Positions 6,465 to 13,028 of a stretch of 13,880 bases of DNA are shown in pieces. The stretch comes from JBMNNU01 sp050942695 (GTDB lineage: Bacteria > Chloroflexota > UBA6077). The notes beneath the pieces are model-generated. The model searched no databases. It had not been told where the DNA came from and saw only the letters and a list, made by a program, of their open reading frames with translations. The translations under genes were made by a program, and so were the position numbers. Within the stretch, counting starts at the first letter, position 1. Each line of letters opens with the position of its first letter. The DNA is taken from NCBI GenBank assembly GCA_050942695.1, contig JBMNNU010000064.1, positions 1 to 13,880 of the forward strand, written 5' to 3'.

Positions 6465-6980
6465 ATAACAAAAGATCTCCGAATAAACGACAGGATCCGC
6501 GTCCGCGAAGTCCGACTTATTGATGATAAAGGCGAGCAGTTAGGTGTTGTTCCTACTGCTGAGGCGTTGCGGATTGCGAACGAGCGTGGTTTTGACCTCG
6601 TTGAAGTAGCGCCAAACGCATCTCCACCGGTCTGCCGTCTGATGGATTATGGAAAGTTCAAGTACGAGCAGACTAAGAAAGAACGTGAGGCACGAAAGAA
6701 CCAGAAGATAGTGCTTCTGAAAGAAATGCGCCTCAGGCCGAAGATCGACGAGCACGATTTGGAGTTCAAAACCAAGCTTGTGCAGAAATTCCTTCAGGAG
6801 GGCGACAAAGTCAAGGTTACCATCGTCTTCCGAGGACGGGAGCTGGCCCACCCACAACTGGGACGCGAGTTGCTCGACACTATGGCGGATAAGCTAAAAG
6901 GGGTTGCAAGCCTGGAACGTTCACCGCTGATGGAAGGCAAGTCGATGTCGATGATCTTGGCGCCAGCTACGAACAAGTAG
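6465..6980 (+). CDS. infC: Translation initiation factor IF-3, probable ATA start
   Basis: IF-3 binds the 30S subunit, keeps it free of 50S and checks the start codon and initiator tRNA. The 171-residue product has the N-domain (RINDRIRVREVRLIDDKGEQ, then GFDLVEVAP and CRLMDYGKFKYEQ), a Lys/Arg-rich linker helix, and the C-domain (LKEMRLRPKIDEHDLEFK to the C-terminus). I place the start at ATA 6465. AGAGGTGG (6453-6460) lies four bases before it, and the protein then begins at the usual family position. ATG 6444 would add seven residues (MLRRGGS) encoded by the ribosome site itself, and nothing resembling a Shine-Dalgarno precedes it. A non-AUG start that IF-3 itself disfavours is the known autoregulation device of infC in other bacteria. 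rpmI and rplT, its usual partners, do not follow. A terminator does. Confidence 0.93.
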   Translation: MTKDLRINDRIRVREVRLIDDKGEQLGVVPTAEALRIANERGFDLVEVAPNASPPVCRLMDYGKFKYEQTKKEREARKNQKIVLLKEMRLRPKIDEHDLEFKTKLVQKFLQEGDKVKVTIVFRGRELAHPQLGRELLDTMADKLKGVASLERSPLMEGKSMSMILAPATNK

Positions 6981-7021
6981 CGAGGTCGATCGTGTAACGC
7001 TTCCCCAAATACTGACCAAAC

Positions 7022-7060
7022 AAGGCTCTGTTCCAGCGGAACAGGGCCTTCTTATTTCTT
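7022..7060 (+). terminator. Intrinsic terminator after infC
   Basis: A 13-bp stem (7022-7034 with 7038-7050, one G-U pair) with a three-base loop is followed by CTTATTTCTT. It ends the infC transcript 41 nt past the stop codon, before the next plus-strand gene. Confidence 0.9.
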
Positions 7061-7087
7061 CGCTGTTAGGGTAAATTATAGGGCGCC

Positions 7088-7534
7088 ATGGAAACTGAAA
7101 GCCGAAAGAACGCCAAATCAATTGCACTGGTTGCAACGCTGGCAGCCATATCTTTCGTCGTCGTATTATTCGGATCGGCATCGGATAGGGTAGGACGGTC
7201 TACTGGCCCTGAGCTCCCGCTTTTCGAGTATGCAGACGCTATCAGAAACGAGGATTTGGACAGAGCGCTCGGCCAGTTGGCCCCTGAACTGCGGAACCCT
7301 ACCGCCTCCTTCGTCGAATGGGAGCTGGGCAACCGATACAACATTCTCGCGAGTGTTGTGCGCGCCGACTCGATAATGGATCGTTTGATGGGACGAGCGC
7401 AGGGGCAAACGAAGCTGGTAGTTGTCATGGAGATCGAGTCTTTGGGTCAAGCGCCCTGGCGGGCGACGGAGGAGTTGCCCGTTCAGCAAATCGGTGATCG
7501 TTGGTACCTTTCTAAAGCCCCTCTTTCACCCTAA
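7088..7534 (+). CDS. Membrane-anchored protein with NTF2-like-looking domain, unknown function
   Basis: I do not recognise a named family. The 148-residue product has a short basic start (METESRKNAK), one hydrophobic segment (residues 11-30) and then a domain predicted outside the membrane. The segment EYADAIRNEDLDRALGQLAPEL followed by strands (TKLVVVMEIESLG, PVQQIGDRWYLSK) resembles the helix-then-sheet pattern of NTF2-like/DUF4878-type lipoprotein domains. There is no lipobox Cys, so the hydrophobic segment is more likely an anchor. ATG 7088 has only a weak AGGG four bases before it. It lies between the infC terminator and the convergent ftsK gene, and I see no clear promoter of its own. 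Confidence that it is a gene is fair, and the fold is inference. Confidence 0.7.
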   Translation: METESRKNAKSIALVATLAAISFVVVLFGSASDRVGRSTGPELPLFEYADAIRNEDLDRALGQLAPELRNPTASFVEWELGNRYNILASVVRADSIMDRLMGRAQGQTKLVVVMEIESLGQAPWRATEELPVQQIGDRWYLSKAPLSP

Positions 7535-7557
7535 GACGTAGAATATCGCCGGATCAG

Positions 7558-7574
7558 GAGTTGATCGTCAACTC
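7558..7574. terminator. Small hairpin between convergent genes
   Basis: GAGTTGA/TCAACTC with a three-base loop fills the gap between the 148-aa gene and the ftsK stop codon. It is followed by TTAAAT on the plus strand. It could end transcription from the left, but the stem is short and the T-run poor. Confidence 0.3.
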
Positions 7575-9740
7575 TTAAATAGGATCTGTGAAATTGGAGT
7601 CGTCTTCAGAGGACTCCTCGGACCTGATCAGCACCTCTCTCGACTTGCCGTTCTCTGATTGCGCGACTATGCCGCGCTCCTCTAGCATGTCCATCAATCT
7701 GGAGGCGCGGTTGTAGCCGATCCGCAGCTTCCTTTGGAGCAGAGAAACCGACACCTGGCTATGTTGAGAGACGATCTCTACAGCGTTCTCGTACAGGTCG
7801 TCGCTCTCTTCCTCCTCCTCCACCGGCTCGAAAGCCACAGGATCTTCCACCTCTCCTTGATGCTCCGGCAGTTTACTGTTCTTCCAAAATTCCACTAACT
7901 CCTGAATTTCTGCATCAGAGACGTAGGTTCCCTGAAGGCGCTTTGGCTTAGCTGAGTCGGTCGGCATGTAGAGCATATCGCCTCTTCCCAACAGTTTCTC
8001 AGCCCCAACCTGATCCAGGATGACTCGAGAGTCAATTTGTGAGGTCACTGCAAAGGAGATCCTTGTAGGAAAGTTCGCTTTGATCAATCCGGTGACGACA
8101 TCAACCGATGGTCGCTGAGTCGCTACCACCAGATGTATTCCCGTTGCTCTGGCCAATTGGGCGAGGCGGCAGATGATCTTTTCCACATCGTCCGGCGCTA
8201 CCATCATCAGGTCGGCCAACTCGTCAATGATCACCACGATGTAGGGAAGCGGGAGGTCGCTTCCCCTTCCTGACGTAGCCTTGTTGAAACCCTCTATGTT
8301 TCTGGAACCCCTGGCAGCGAAGAGCCGATAGCGGCGTTCCATCTCCCTCACCACCCATTTAAGCGACGGGACCACCTTTTCCATGTCGGTTACCACAGGG
8401 GTAAGTAGATGTGGAATACCGTTGTAAGGCATCATCTCTACCATTTTGGGGTCGATCATGATCATCCGGAGATCGTCTGGGGTACATTGATAGAGCATCG
8501 AGGCGATGAAGCTGTTCAGACAGACGCTTTTCCCCGAGCCTGTGGACCCGGCAATAAGGATGTGTGGCATCTTGGTTAAGTCTGCCACCACTGCAGTCCC
8601 GGATACGTCGCGTCCAAGCGTCAGTTTCAGCCTTCCACTTTTCTTTGCCCAGTTGGGGCTCTCCAACACTTCCCTGATGGAAACAACTGCGATATTGCTG
8701 TTAGGAACCTCGATGCCCACCACCTGTTTGCCGGGAACCGGGGCCTCCATACGTAACGGCGCGGCTGCTAGACGAAGCGCCAGATCGTTACCCAGCGCCA
8801 TGATACGCGCGACCCTGACCCCGACCGCCGGCTCGACGCCAAATTGGGTTACCGCAGGCCCTTGATTAACCTCCACAACTCTGGCATCAACCCCAAAGGC
8901 TTGCAGCGTCTCCTCGATCGTCTTGATCCGTTGCCTTATGTCCACTTGGGATAGCTCGGCTTCCGCCATCTTTTCAAATATGTCTATCGGCGGTAACGTC
9001 CACTGGCGAAGAGAGTTGCCTGAGGACCTTGGGGCGCTGGCAGTCTGCTCCTCTTTGGCTGGCTGCTGGGGCCCTTGAGGCTGTTTCGAAGGGGTCTTGC
9101 TTTCTTGCCTCTGCTCTACCTCGCTTGCCTCCTGGCCGATATTGATGCGAACCTCTCTCGACCTCTCCTCTCTCCATTCTCGGTAGAGCTGCCAGAGCCG
9201 GCGAATCAGGTCGCCAACCTTACGAGGGTGGATCCGAAACAGAAAGCCGGAGCCTACTAAAAAACCGGTCAATAGGACCAGGAAGGTGCCAAATCCGCCC
9301 AGGTTCTGCACCAGCGGCTTCGCAACGATATAGCCAAGGTATCCACCACCGTAGCCGGATACTGCGCGGGACCATGGATCGTTCGTTCCGAGCGGAAGAA
9401 GGTGCAGCAGGCCTAAAAAGGTGGCAACTGAGACGACACCTCCGGCAACCTGGGACCGTCTCAAGGTGAAGGACGAATCCAAACCCATCCGGAGCAGCAG
9501 CGCTCCGAGCCACAACATGCCCACAGGCAGCGCCATAGCCCCCCAACCTGCAACCTTAAGCAACCATTCGCTCAGCGTGGCCGCAACCGAACCCGCCGGG
9601 AACAGTAGGCTCAATACGGAACCTGCGCCAAGCGCCAGTAGAACAATGCCTATAAGCCTACGTTTAGCGGCCGGGCTCAACGAAGGCAAGCTTCTGGACG
9701 GTGTGTTTTTTCGCTTCGATTTCTTGGAACGAGCGCCCAA
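7575..9740 (-). CDS. ftsK: DNA translocase FtsK/SpoIIIE
   Basis: This hexameric ATP-driven pump moves chromosomal DNA through the closing septum. The 721-residue protein has a basic N-terminus and about four membrane segments (29-170). A Gln/Pro/Lys-rich linker (195-245) follows, then the alpha/beta motor (about 255-625). Walker A is GSTGSGKS (398-405) and Walker B is IVVIIDELAD (501-510). The NTP-sensing stretch HLVVATQRPSVDVVTGLIKAN (536-556) is characteristic. An acidic spacer with EEEEE precedes the winged-helix gamma domain (about 648-706, QRKLRIGYNRASRLMDMLEERG), which reads KOPS-like DNA signs. The start is TTG, with AGAGGT five bases before it. That site overlaps the stop codon of rnj, leaving a nine-base gap, so the two genes are likely coupled in translation. 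The linker is short compared with enteric FtsK. Confidence 0.97.
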   Translation of the reverse strand: MGARSKKSKRKNTPSRSLPSLSPAAKRRLIGIVLLALGAGSVLSLLFPAGSVAATLSEWLLKVAGWGAMALPVGMLWLGALLLRMGLDSSFTLRRSQVAGGVVSVATFLGLLHLLPLGTNDPWSRAVSGYGGGYLGYIVAKPLVQNLGGFGTFLVLLTGFLVGSGFLFRIHPRKVGDLIRRLWQLYREWREERSREVRINIGQEASEVEQRQESKTPSKQPQGPQQPAKEEQTASAPRSSGNSLRQWTLPPIDIFEKMAEAELSQVDIRQRIKTIEETLQAFGVDARVVEVNQGPAVTQFGVEPAVGVRVARIMALGNDLALRLAAAPLRMEAPVPGKQVVGIEVPNSNIAVVSIREVLESPNWAKKSGRLKLTLGRDVSGTAVVADLTKMPHILIAGSTGSGKSVCLNSFIASMLYQCTPDDLRMIMIDPKMVEMMPYNGIPHLLTPVVTDMEKVVPSLKWVVREMERRYRLFAARGSRNIEGFNKATSGRGSDLPLPYIVVIIDELADLMMVAPDDVEKIICRLAQLARATGIHLVVATQRPSVDVVTGLIKANFPTRISFAVTSQIDSRVILDQVGAEKLLGRGDMLYMPTDSAKPKRLQGTYVSDAEIQELVEFWKNSKLPEHQGEVEDPVAFEPVEEEEESDDLYENAVEIVSQHSQVSVSLLQRKLRIGYNRASRLMDMLEERGIVAQSENGKSREVLIRSEESSEDDSNFTDPI

Positions 9741-9749
9741 GGAGTACCT

Positions 9750-11408
9750 CTACATCAACTGAACGACTGGCAATATCATCGGCCTTCTGCGAGTTTGTTC
9801 GTAGAGGAATTTGCCAACCGCTTCTTTTATCTTCGACTGGACAAATCCCAACTCAGCCAGGCCGGTCACTTCCTGTTCGAGGGCGATCAACGCCCGCTCT
9901 TTCGCAGCTTCCAGCAGCTCTTCGGAGTTACGAGCGTAGACGAATCCACGAGATACCACATCTGGGCCAGCTACTACCTGCCCTGACTGCTTATCCATTG
10001 TGACCACCACTATCACTACACCATCCTTGGATAGCAACCGGCGGTCACGAAGCACCACTTCCCCTACCTCGCCAACGGTGACGCCGTCAACCAGTACATC
10101 CCCTGCCGTCACCTTGCCCGTCACTTTGCCGTAATCCGGCCCGAACTCCATCACGCTCCCAATTTCAGGCATCAAAATATTTGAGGAGGGAACTCCACAC
10201 TCCTCCGCCAATCTGCGATACAGCACCATGTGGCGATACTCACCGTGAGCCGGTACCACGAATTGCGGACGTATTAGATTGATCATCAATCGCAATTCTT
10301 CCCGGCTTGCGTGCCCTGAAACATGTACGTTGGAGGTCTCCCCGTATATGACGTCGACCCCCTGTCGGAAGAGGTTATTGATTGTTCGGGCGACATCCTC
10401 CTCGTTTCCAGGAACCGGGGTGGCAGATAGGATGACCGTATCCCCAGGTTCCAAATGTATCTGCCGGTGCTCCTGGTTTGCAATCCTGCTAAGCACTGAA
10501 GTCGGCTCGCCTTGAGATCCGGTTGTAACGTAGAGGATCTTATCCGGCGGCAATTTATTGACCTCATCTACCCGCAATAGAGCACCATCGGGGATGTTCA
10601 AATAGTCGAGTTCGCGGGCTACGGCCACGTTGTTCTCCATACTTCGGCCAACGACTGCGGCCTTGCGACCATGGTGGTGGGCGACCTGGATAGCCTGCTG
10701 GACCCTAGAGATGTTGGAGGCGAAAGTTGTCACCAGGACTCGCCCCTTTGCCGTTTGAAAAACACGATCGAACGTTTCGGTAACAACGCGTTCCGAGGGC
10801 GTAAAACCTGCTTGCTCTACCCTGGTGCAATCAGAAACCAACACAAGAGCCCCTTCTGCACCCAGTTCGGCAAGCCTGGCGAAGTTCGTGACCTTCCCAT
10901 CCATCGGGCTTTGGTCGAATTTGAAGTCTCCAGTATAAATCAGCTTGCCTGCTGGAGAGTCGACGGCGACCAGAACTGCGTCGGGTATGCTGTGAGCTAC
11001 CCTGATAAACTCTGCGCTCAACTCTCCAAAACGTACCCTATCTCCGGGTGCTATCACCATCTGCTCGACAGAGCCTAGCAGCCGATGCTCTTTCAGCTTT
11101 ACGGAGATCAGGCCTTGAACTAGTTTAGTTCCATAAACGGGCACGTTCAATTGTGGCAGAACGTATGGAAGCGCACCTGTATGATCTTCGTGCCCATGTG
11201 TGATGACGATACCTCGGATTTTCTCGCGATTCTCCAGAAGGTAGCTAATGTCGGGAATCACGAGGTCGATCCCGAGCATCTCGTCCTCGGGAAACATCAA
11301 ACCGCAGTCGAGAACCACCAGATCGTCGCCATACTCAACTACCCAGAGATTCTTTCCAATCTCTCCAACCCCTCCTAGGGGGATAGCCTTTAGTCTTTTT
11401 TTTGCCAA
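9750..11408 (-). CDS. rnj: Ribonuclease J
   Basis: This metallo-beta-lactamase/beta-CASP nuclease has 5'-3' exonuclease and endonuclease activity and acts in mRNA decay and rRNA maturation. The 552-residue length is normal. The zinc site shows His71-x-His73-x-Asp75-His76 (THGHEDHTG), His139, Asp161 (YTGDFKFD) and His388 (PAHGE). The beta-CASP part contains TTFASNISR, GRSMENN, TTGSQGEP and HVSGHA (362-367). A C-terminal dimerisation domain follows from about 425. I choose TTG 11408. AAGGTGA, a strong Shine-Dalgarno, lies seven bases before it and the product then starts MAKKRLKAIPLGG as in the family. The longer frame to a TTG at 11474 adds 22 residues that read like leader sequence. Codons 3-5 contain a run of eight A, a slippage-prone site. 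It heads an operon with ftsK. Confidence 0.97.
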   Translation of the reverse strand: MAKKRLKAIPLGGVGEIGKNLWVVEYGDDLVVLDCGLMFPEDEMLGIDLVIPDISYLLENREKIRGIVITHGHEDHTGALPYVLPQLNVPVYGTKLVQGLISVKLKEHRLLGSVEQMVIAPGDRVRFGELSAEFIRVAHSIPDAVLVAVDSPAGKLIYTGDFKFDQSPMDGKVTNFARLAELGAEGALVLVSDCTRVEQAGFTPSERVVTETFDRVFQTAKGRVLVTTFASNISRVQQAIQVAHHHGRKAAVVGRSMENNVAVARELDYLNIPDGALLRVDEVNKLPPDKILYVTTGSQGEPTSVLSRIANQEHRQIHLEPGDTVILSATPVPGNEEDVARTINNLFRQGVDVIYGETSNVHVSGHASREELRLMINLIRPQFVVPAHGEYRHMVLYRRLAEECGVPSSNILMPEIGSVMEFGPDYGKVTGKVTAGDVLVDGVTVGEVGEVVLRDRRLLSKDGVVIVVVTMDKQSGQVVAGPDVVSRGFVYARNSEELLEAAKERALIALEQEVTGLAELGFVQSKIKEAVGKFLYEQTRRRPMILPVVQLM

Positions 11409-11506
11409 GGGATAATCACCTTCCTGGGTGCCTAATAGAGGAAAGTCTAGCAGCAGACTCCATGCCTGGGACAATCGAGGCTAGAACAAACTCAGTAGTT
11501 GGTTTG

Positions 11507-11535
11507 ATAGTAGCATTGGGTAGTAGCCAAGTCAA
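11507..11535 (-). promoter_or_regulatory. Candidate promoter of rnj-ftsK
   Basis: On the minus strand TTGACT (11535-11530), a 17-nt spacer and TACTAT (11512-11507) predict a start near 11500 and a leader of about 90 nt. The boxes match those before tRNA-Val. The -35 is one base from the -35 of the divergent rpsF promoter. Positions 11409-11499 hold the leader and no gene. Confidence 0.6.
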
Positions 11536-11536
11536 T

Positions 11537-11566
11537 TTGGTGAACTATACATCTCTATGGTATACT
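11537..11566 (+). promoter_or_regulatory. Candidate promoter of rpsF-ssb-rpsR
   Basis: TTGGTG (11537-11542), an 18-nt spacer and TATACT (11561-11566) with an extended -10 (TGG just before TATACT) predict a start near 11573. A second GTATACT occurs at 11608-11614 without a good -35. Confidence 0.6.
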
Positions 11567-11572
11567 TCGTCG

Positions 11573-11739
11573 GGTTGATAACTGCTAGTATCAGTACATA
11601 TCGGCTTGTATACTAGCAAGTGAGTGATCCGTTGGACGGATTGGCGGTGGATACACCGCTACCTTTCTGCTCGCACTCTGCCAGCGCTGCACACGCTGGA
11701 TGGTTGGGGGCGGGTAATCCCGAGGAAAGGAGGTGCACA
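11573..11739 (+). promoter_or_regulatory. Structured rpsF leader, candidate S6:S18 autoregulatory region
   Basis: About 165 nt of untranslated leader can form several hairpins in a row. These are TGCTAGTAT/ATACTAGCA (11583-11591 with 11610-11618), ATCCGT/ACGGAT (11627-11641), GCGGTG/CACCGC with a GATA loop (11644-11659), CCAGCG/CGCTGG (11681-11699), and CGGG/CCCG (11711-11722) just before the ribosome site. rpsF leaders in many bacteria bind the S6:S18 pair through a CCG-bearing stem-loop. CCG occurs here several times, but I cannot fit the family consensus with certainty. The open frame through this stretch (from 11620) is not protein-like. Confidence 0.45.
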
Positions 11740-12024
11740 GTGCGTAACTACGAGCTGATGACCATCTTCAAGCCTGATCTGGAGGAGCAAGACATCCAGG
11801 CGGCGGTGGAACGCCTCAACAGCCAGATAGCTGCTCGAGGCGGAGAAGTTTCCTCAAGCGACCTGTGGGGAAGACGTCGACTAGCGTACCCTATCCAGGA
11901 CTTCCGCGATGGAATCTACAACATCACGCAGATGAAGCTGGATCCTAAGGCAACCGACGAACTGGAAAGAAGTCTCAAGCTGAACGATCAGATCATACGT
12001 CACATGTTAGTGAACTTGGAATAG
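11740..12024 (+). CDS. rpsF: 30S ribosomal protein S6
   Basis: S6 binds the central domain of 16S rRNA together with S18. The 94-residue protein starts MRNYELMTIFKPDLEEQDI, has the GRRRLAYPIQDFRDGIYNI core (about 49-67) and ends with LKLNDQIIRHMLVNLE, all as expected for the family. The GTG start at 11740 is set by a very strong ribosome site, AAAGGAGGTG (11726-11735). The frame is open 40 codons further upstream, but that part is the RNA leader. It is the first gene of rpsF-ssb-rpsR, so the partner S18 is made from the same transcript. Confidence 0.97.
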   Translation: MRNYELMTIFKPDLEEQDIQAAVERLNSQIAARGGEVSSSDLWGRRRLAYPIQDFRDGIYNITQMKLDPKATDELERSLKLNDQIIRHMLVNLE

Positions 12025-12076
12025 AGACTACCAGCGTTACGGTTCATTGTGTGAATTAGTTAGTGGAGGTTCAGGG

Positions 12077-12490
12077 ATGGCGGGTGTATGCAAAGCGATC
12101 GTAATCGGCAACCTCGGCCGGGACCCAGAGGCAAGATATACCCCTAATGGCAAACCGATCACCAGCTTTTCCGTAGCCTGCAACCGTGTGTACACGGTAG
12201 AAGGCGAGCGGAGAGAAGAGACTGAGTGGTTTAGGATCACCACGTGGGGTAGGCTTGCGGAGACCTGCAGGGATTTGCTCGACAAGGGCTGGTTGGTTAA
12301 AGGCCGCAGAGTGTATGTCGAGGGACGGCTTCGAACTCGAACGTGGGAGGGCCAGGACGGCCAAAAGCGTACCGATGTCGAGATCGTAGCCAATGATTTG
12401 GTCCTGCTTGACTCGAAGCCTCGGGGAGAGTCGTCGGAGTATTCCGGCGATGAGCCGGGGGCCGTCGACGCGGACAATATCCCGTTCTAA
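12077..12490 (+). CDS. ssb: Single-stranded DNA-binding protein
   Basis: SSB coats single-stranded DNA in replication, repair and recombination and recruits partner proteins. The 137-residue protein has one OB-fold (about 1-107: IVIGNLGRDPEARYTPNGK, TEWFRITTWGRLAE, GRRVYVEGRLRTRTW). A short acidic Gly/Ser tail follows and ends in DADNIPF, the conserved partner-binding tip. ATG 12077 is chosen because GGAGG lies seven bases before it. The longer frame from 12047 adds an unrelated ten residues. The tail (about 30 residues) is shorter than in enteric SSB. Its place between rpsF and rpsR is the usual bacterial order and links SSB supply to ribosome synthesis. Confidence 0.97.
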   Translation: MAGVCKAIVIGNLGRDPEARYTPNGKPITSFSVACNRVYTVEGERREETEWFRITTWGRLAETCRDLLDKGWLVKGRRVYVEGRLRTRTWEGQDGQKRTDVEIVANDLVLLDSKPRGESSEYSGDEPGAVDADNIPF

Positions 12491-12561
12491 TCTGGACATC
12501 CTGTCAATCAATGGGATCAAACATGAATCCCATCGTTTCCTAATTTGAAAGGAAGATAACC

Positions 12562-12864
12562 TTGTCTACCACAGGAAAACCAGCAAGATCGCCGAGACGT
12601 GAAGGCGGCAAACCACGTTACACCCCTCGACGCAAGGTCTGCGCCTTCTGTGTCGATAAAATAGACCAGATCGATTATAAAGATGTTAACCGCCTGCGGC
12701 GGTACATCTCGGACCGAGGCAAGATAGAGCCGCGACGGAAGACCGGCACCTGCGCCAAGCACCAGCGCCATCTTACTACTGCGATAAAGCGTGCGCGCCA
12801 CGTAGCGCTTCTGCCCTTCACGGCAGAGCACATCCGCGTGAGCGGAGTACCGGTTCGCGGCTGA
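12562..12864 (+). CDS. rpsR: 30S ribosomal protein S18, zinc-ligand (C+) form
   Basis: S18 pairs with S6 on 16S rRNA. The 100-residue protein has a basic N-terminal tail, then the S18 core with VDKIDQIDYKDVNRLRRYI, KIEPRRKTGTCAKHQR and LTTAIKRARHVALLPF. Cys27-xx-Cys30 (CAFC) plus Cys64 and His67 could bind zinc, which makes this the cysteine-bearing form seen in part of the bacteria. The start is TTG 12562, with AAAGGA eight bases before it. It is the last gene of the operon, and a terminator follows 17 bases past its stop codon. The ribosomal gene rplI, often next in line, is absent here. Confidence 0.96.
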   Translation: MSTTGKPARSPRREGGKPRYTPRRKVCAFCVDKIDQIDYKDVNRLRRYISDRGKIEPRRKTGTCAKHQRHLTTAIKRARHVALLPFTAEHIRVSGVPVRG

Positions 12865-12881
12865 TTGAATATCCGGGTAAT

Positions 12882-12920
12882 GAGGGCGTGAGATGGTAAT
12901 TCACGCCCTCTTGCTGTTTC
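12882..12920 (+). terminator. Terminator of rpsF-ssb-rpsR
   Basis: A perfect 10-bp stem, GAGGGCGTGA/TCACGCCCTC, with a nine-base loop is followed by TTGCTGTTTC. The T-run is broken, so some read-through into the next gene is possible. Confidence 0.75.
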
Positions 12921-12993
12921 AACGAGTAGCTGTTTTTCTGGGGAGTCTTCAGGGGCATAGCCCTGTTTCGCGTGATGAGGGTGCTCCCAGAGC

Positions 12994-13011
12994 TATCAAA
13001 GATATTTGATA
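12994..13011. promoter_or_regulatory. 18-bp palindrome before the foldase gene
   Basis: TATCAAAGATATTTGATA has perfect 7-bp arms around GATA and ends 17 bases before the ATG, just ahead of the ribosome site. It could be an operator for a dimeric regulator or an mRNA hairpin. No clear promoter is seen in 12921-13028. A weaker hairpin, CAGGG/CCCTG, lies at 12950-12965. Confidence 0.4.
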
Positions 13012-13028
13012 CCATCCTAGAGGACTGT

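Noticed and set aside
11409..11474. 22-residue N-terminal extension of RNase J
   Set aside because: The added residues are not family-like and include the translated ribosome site; TTG 11408 fits better.
11620..11739. N-terminal extension of S6 from an upstream GTG
   Set aside because: The added 40 residues are not S6-like, the stretch is a hairpin-rich leader, and a perfect ribosome site marks GTG 11740.
12071..12520. Minus-strand frames of 146 and 149 codons over ssb
   Set aside because: The plus strand encodes a clear SSB with ribosome site and DNIPF tip; the opposite frames are shadows.
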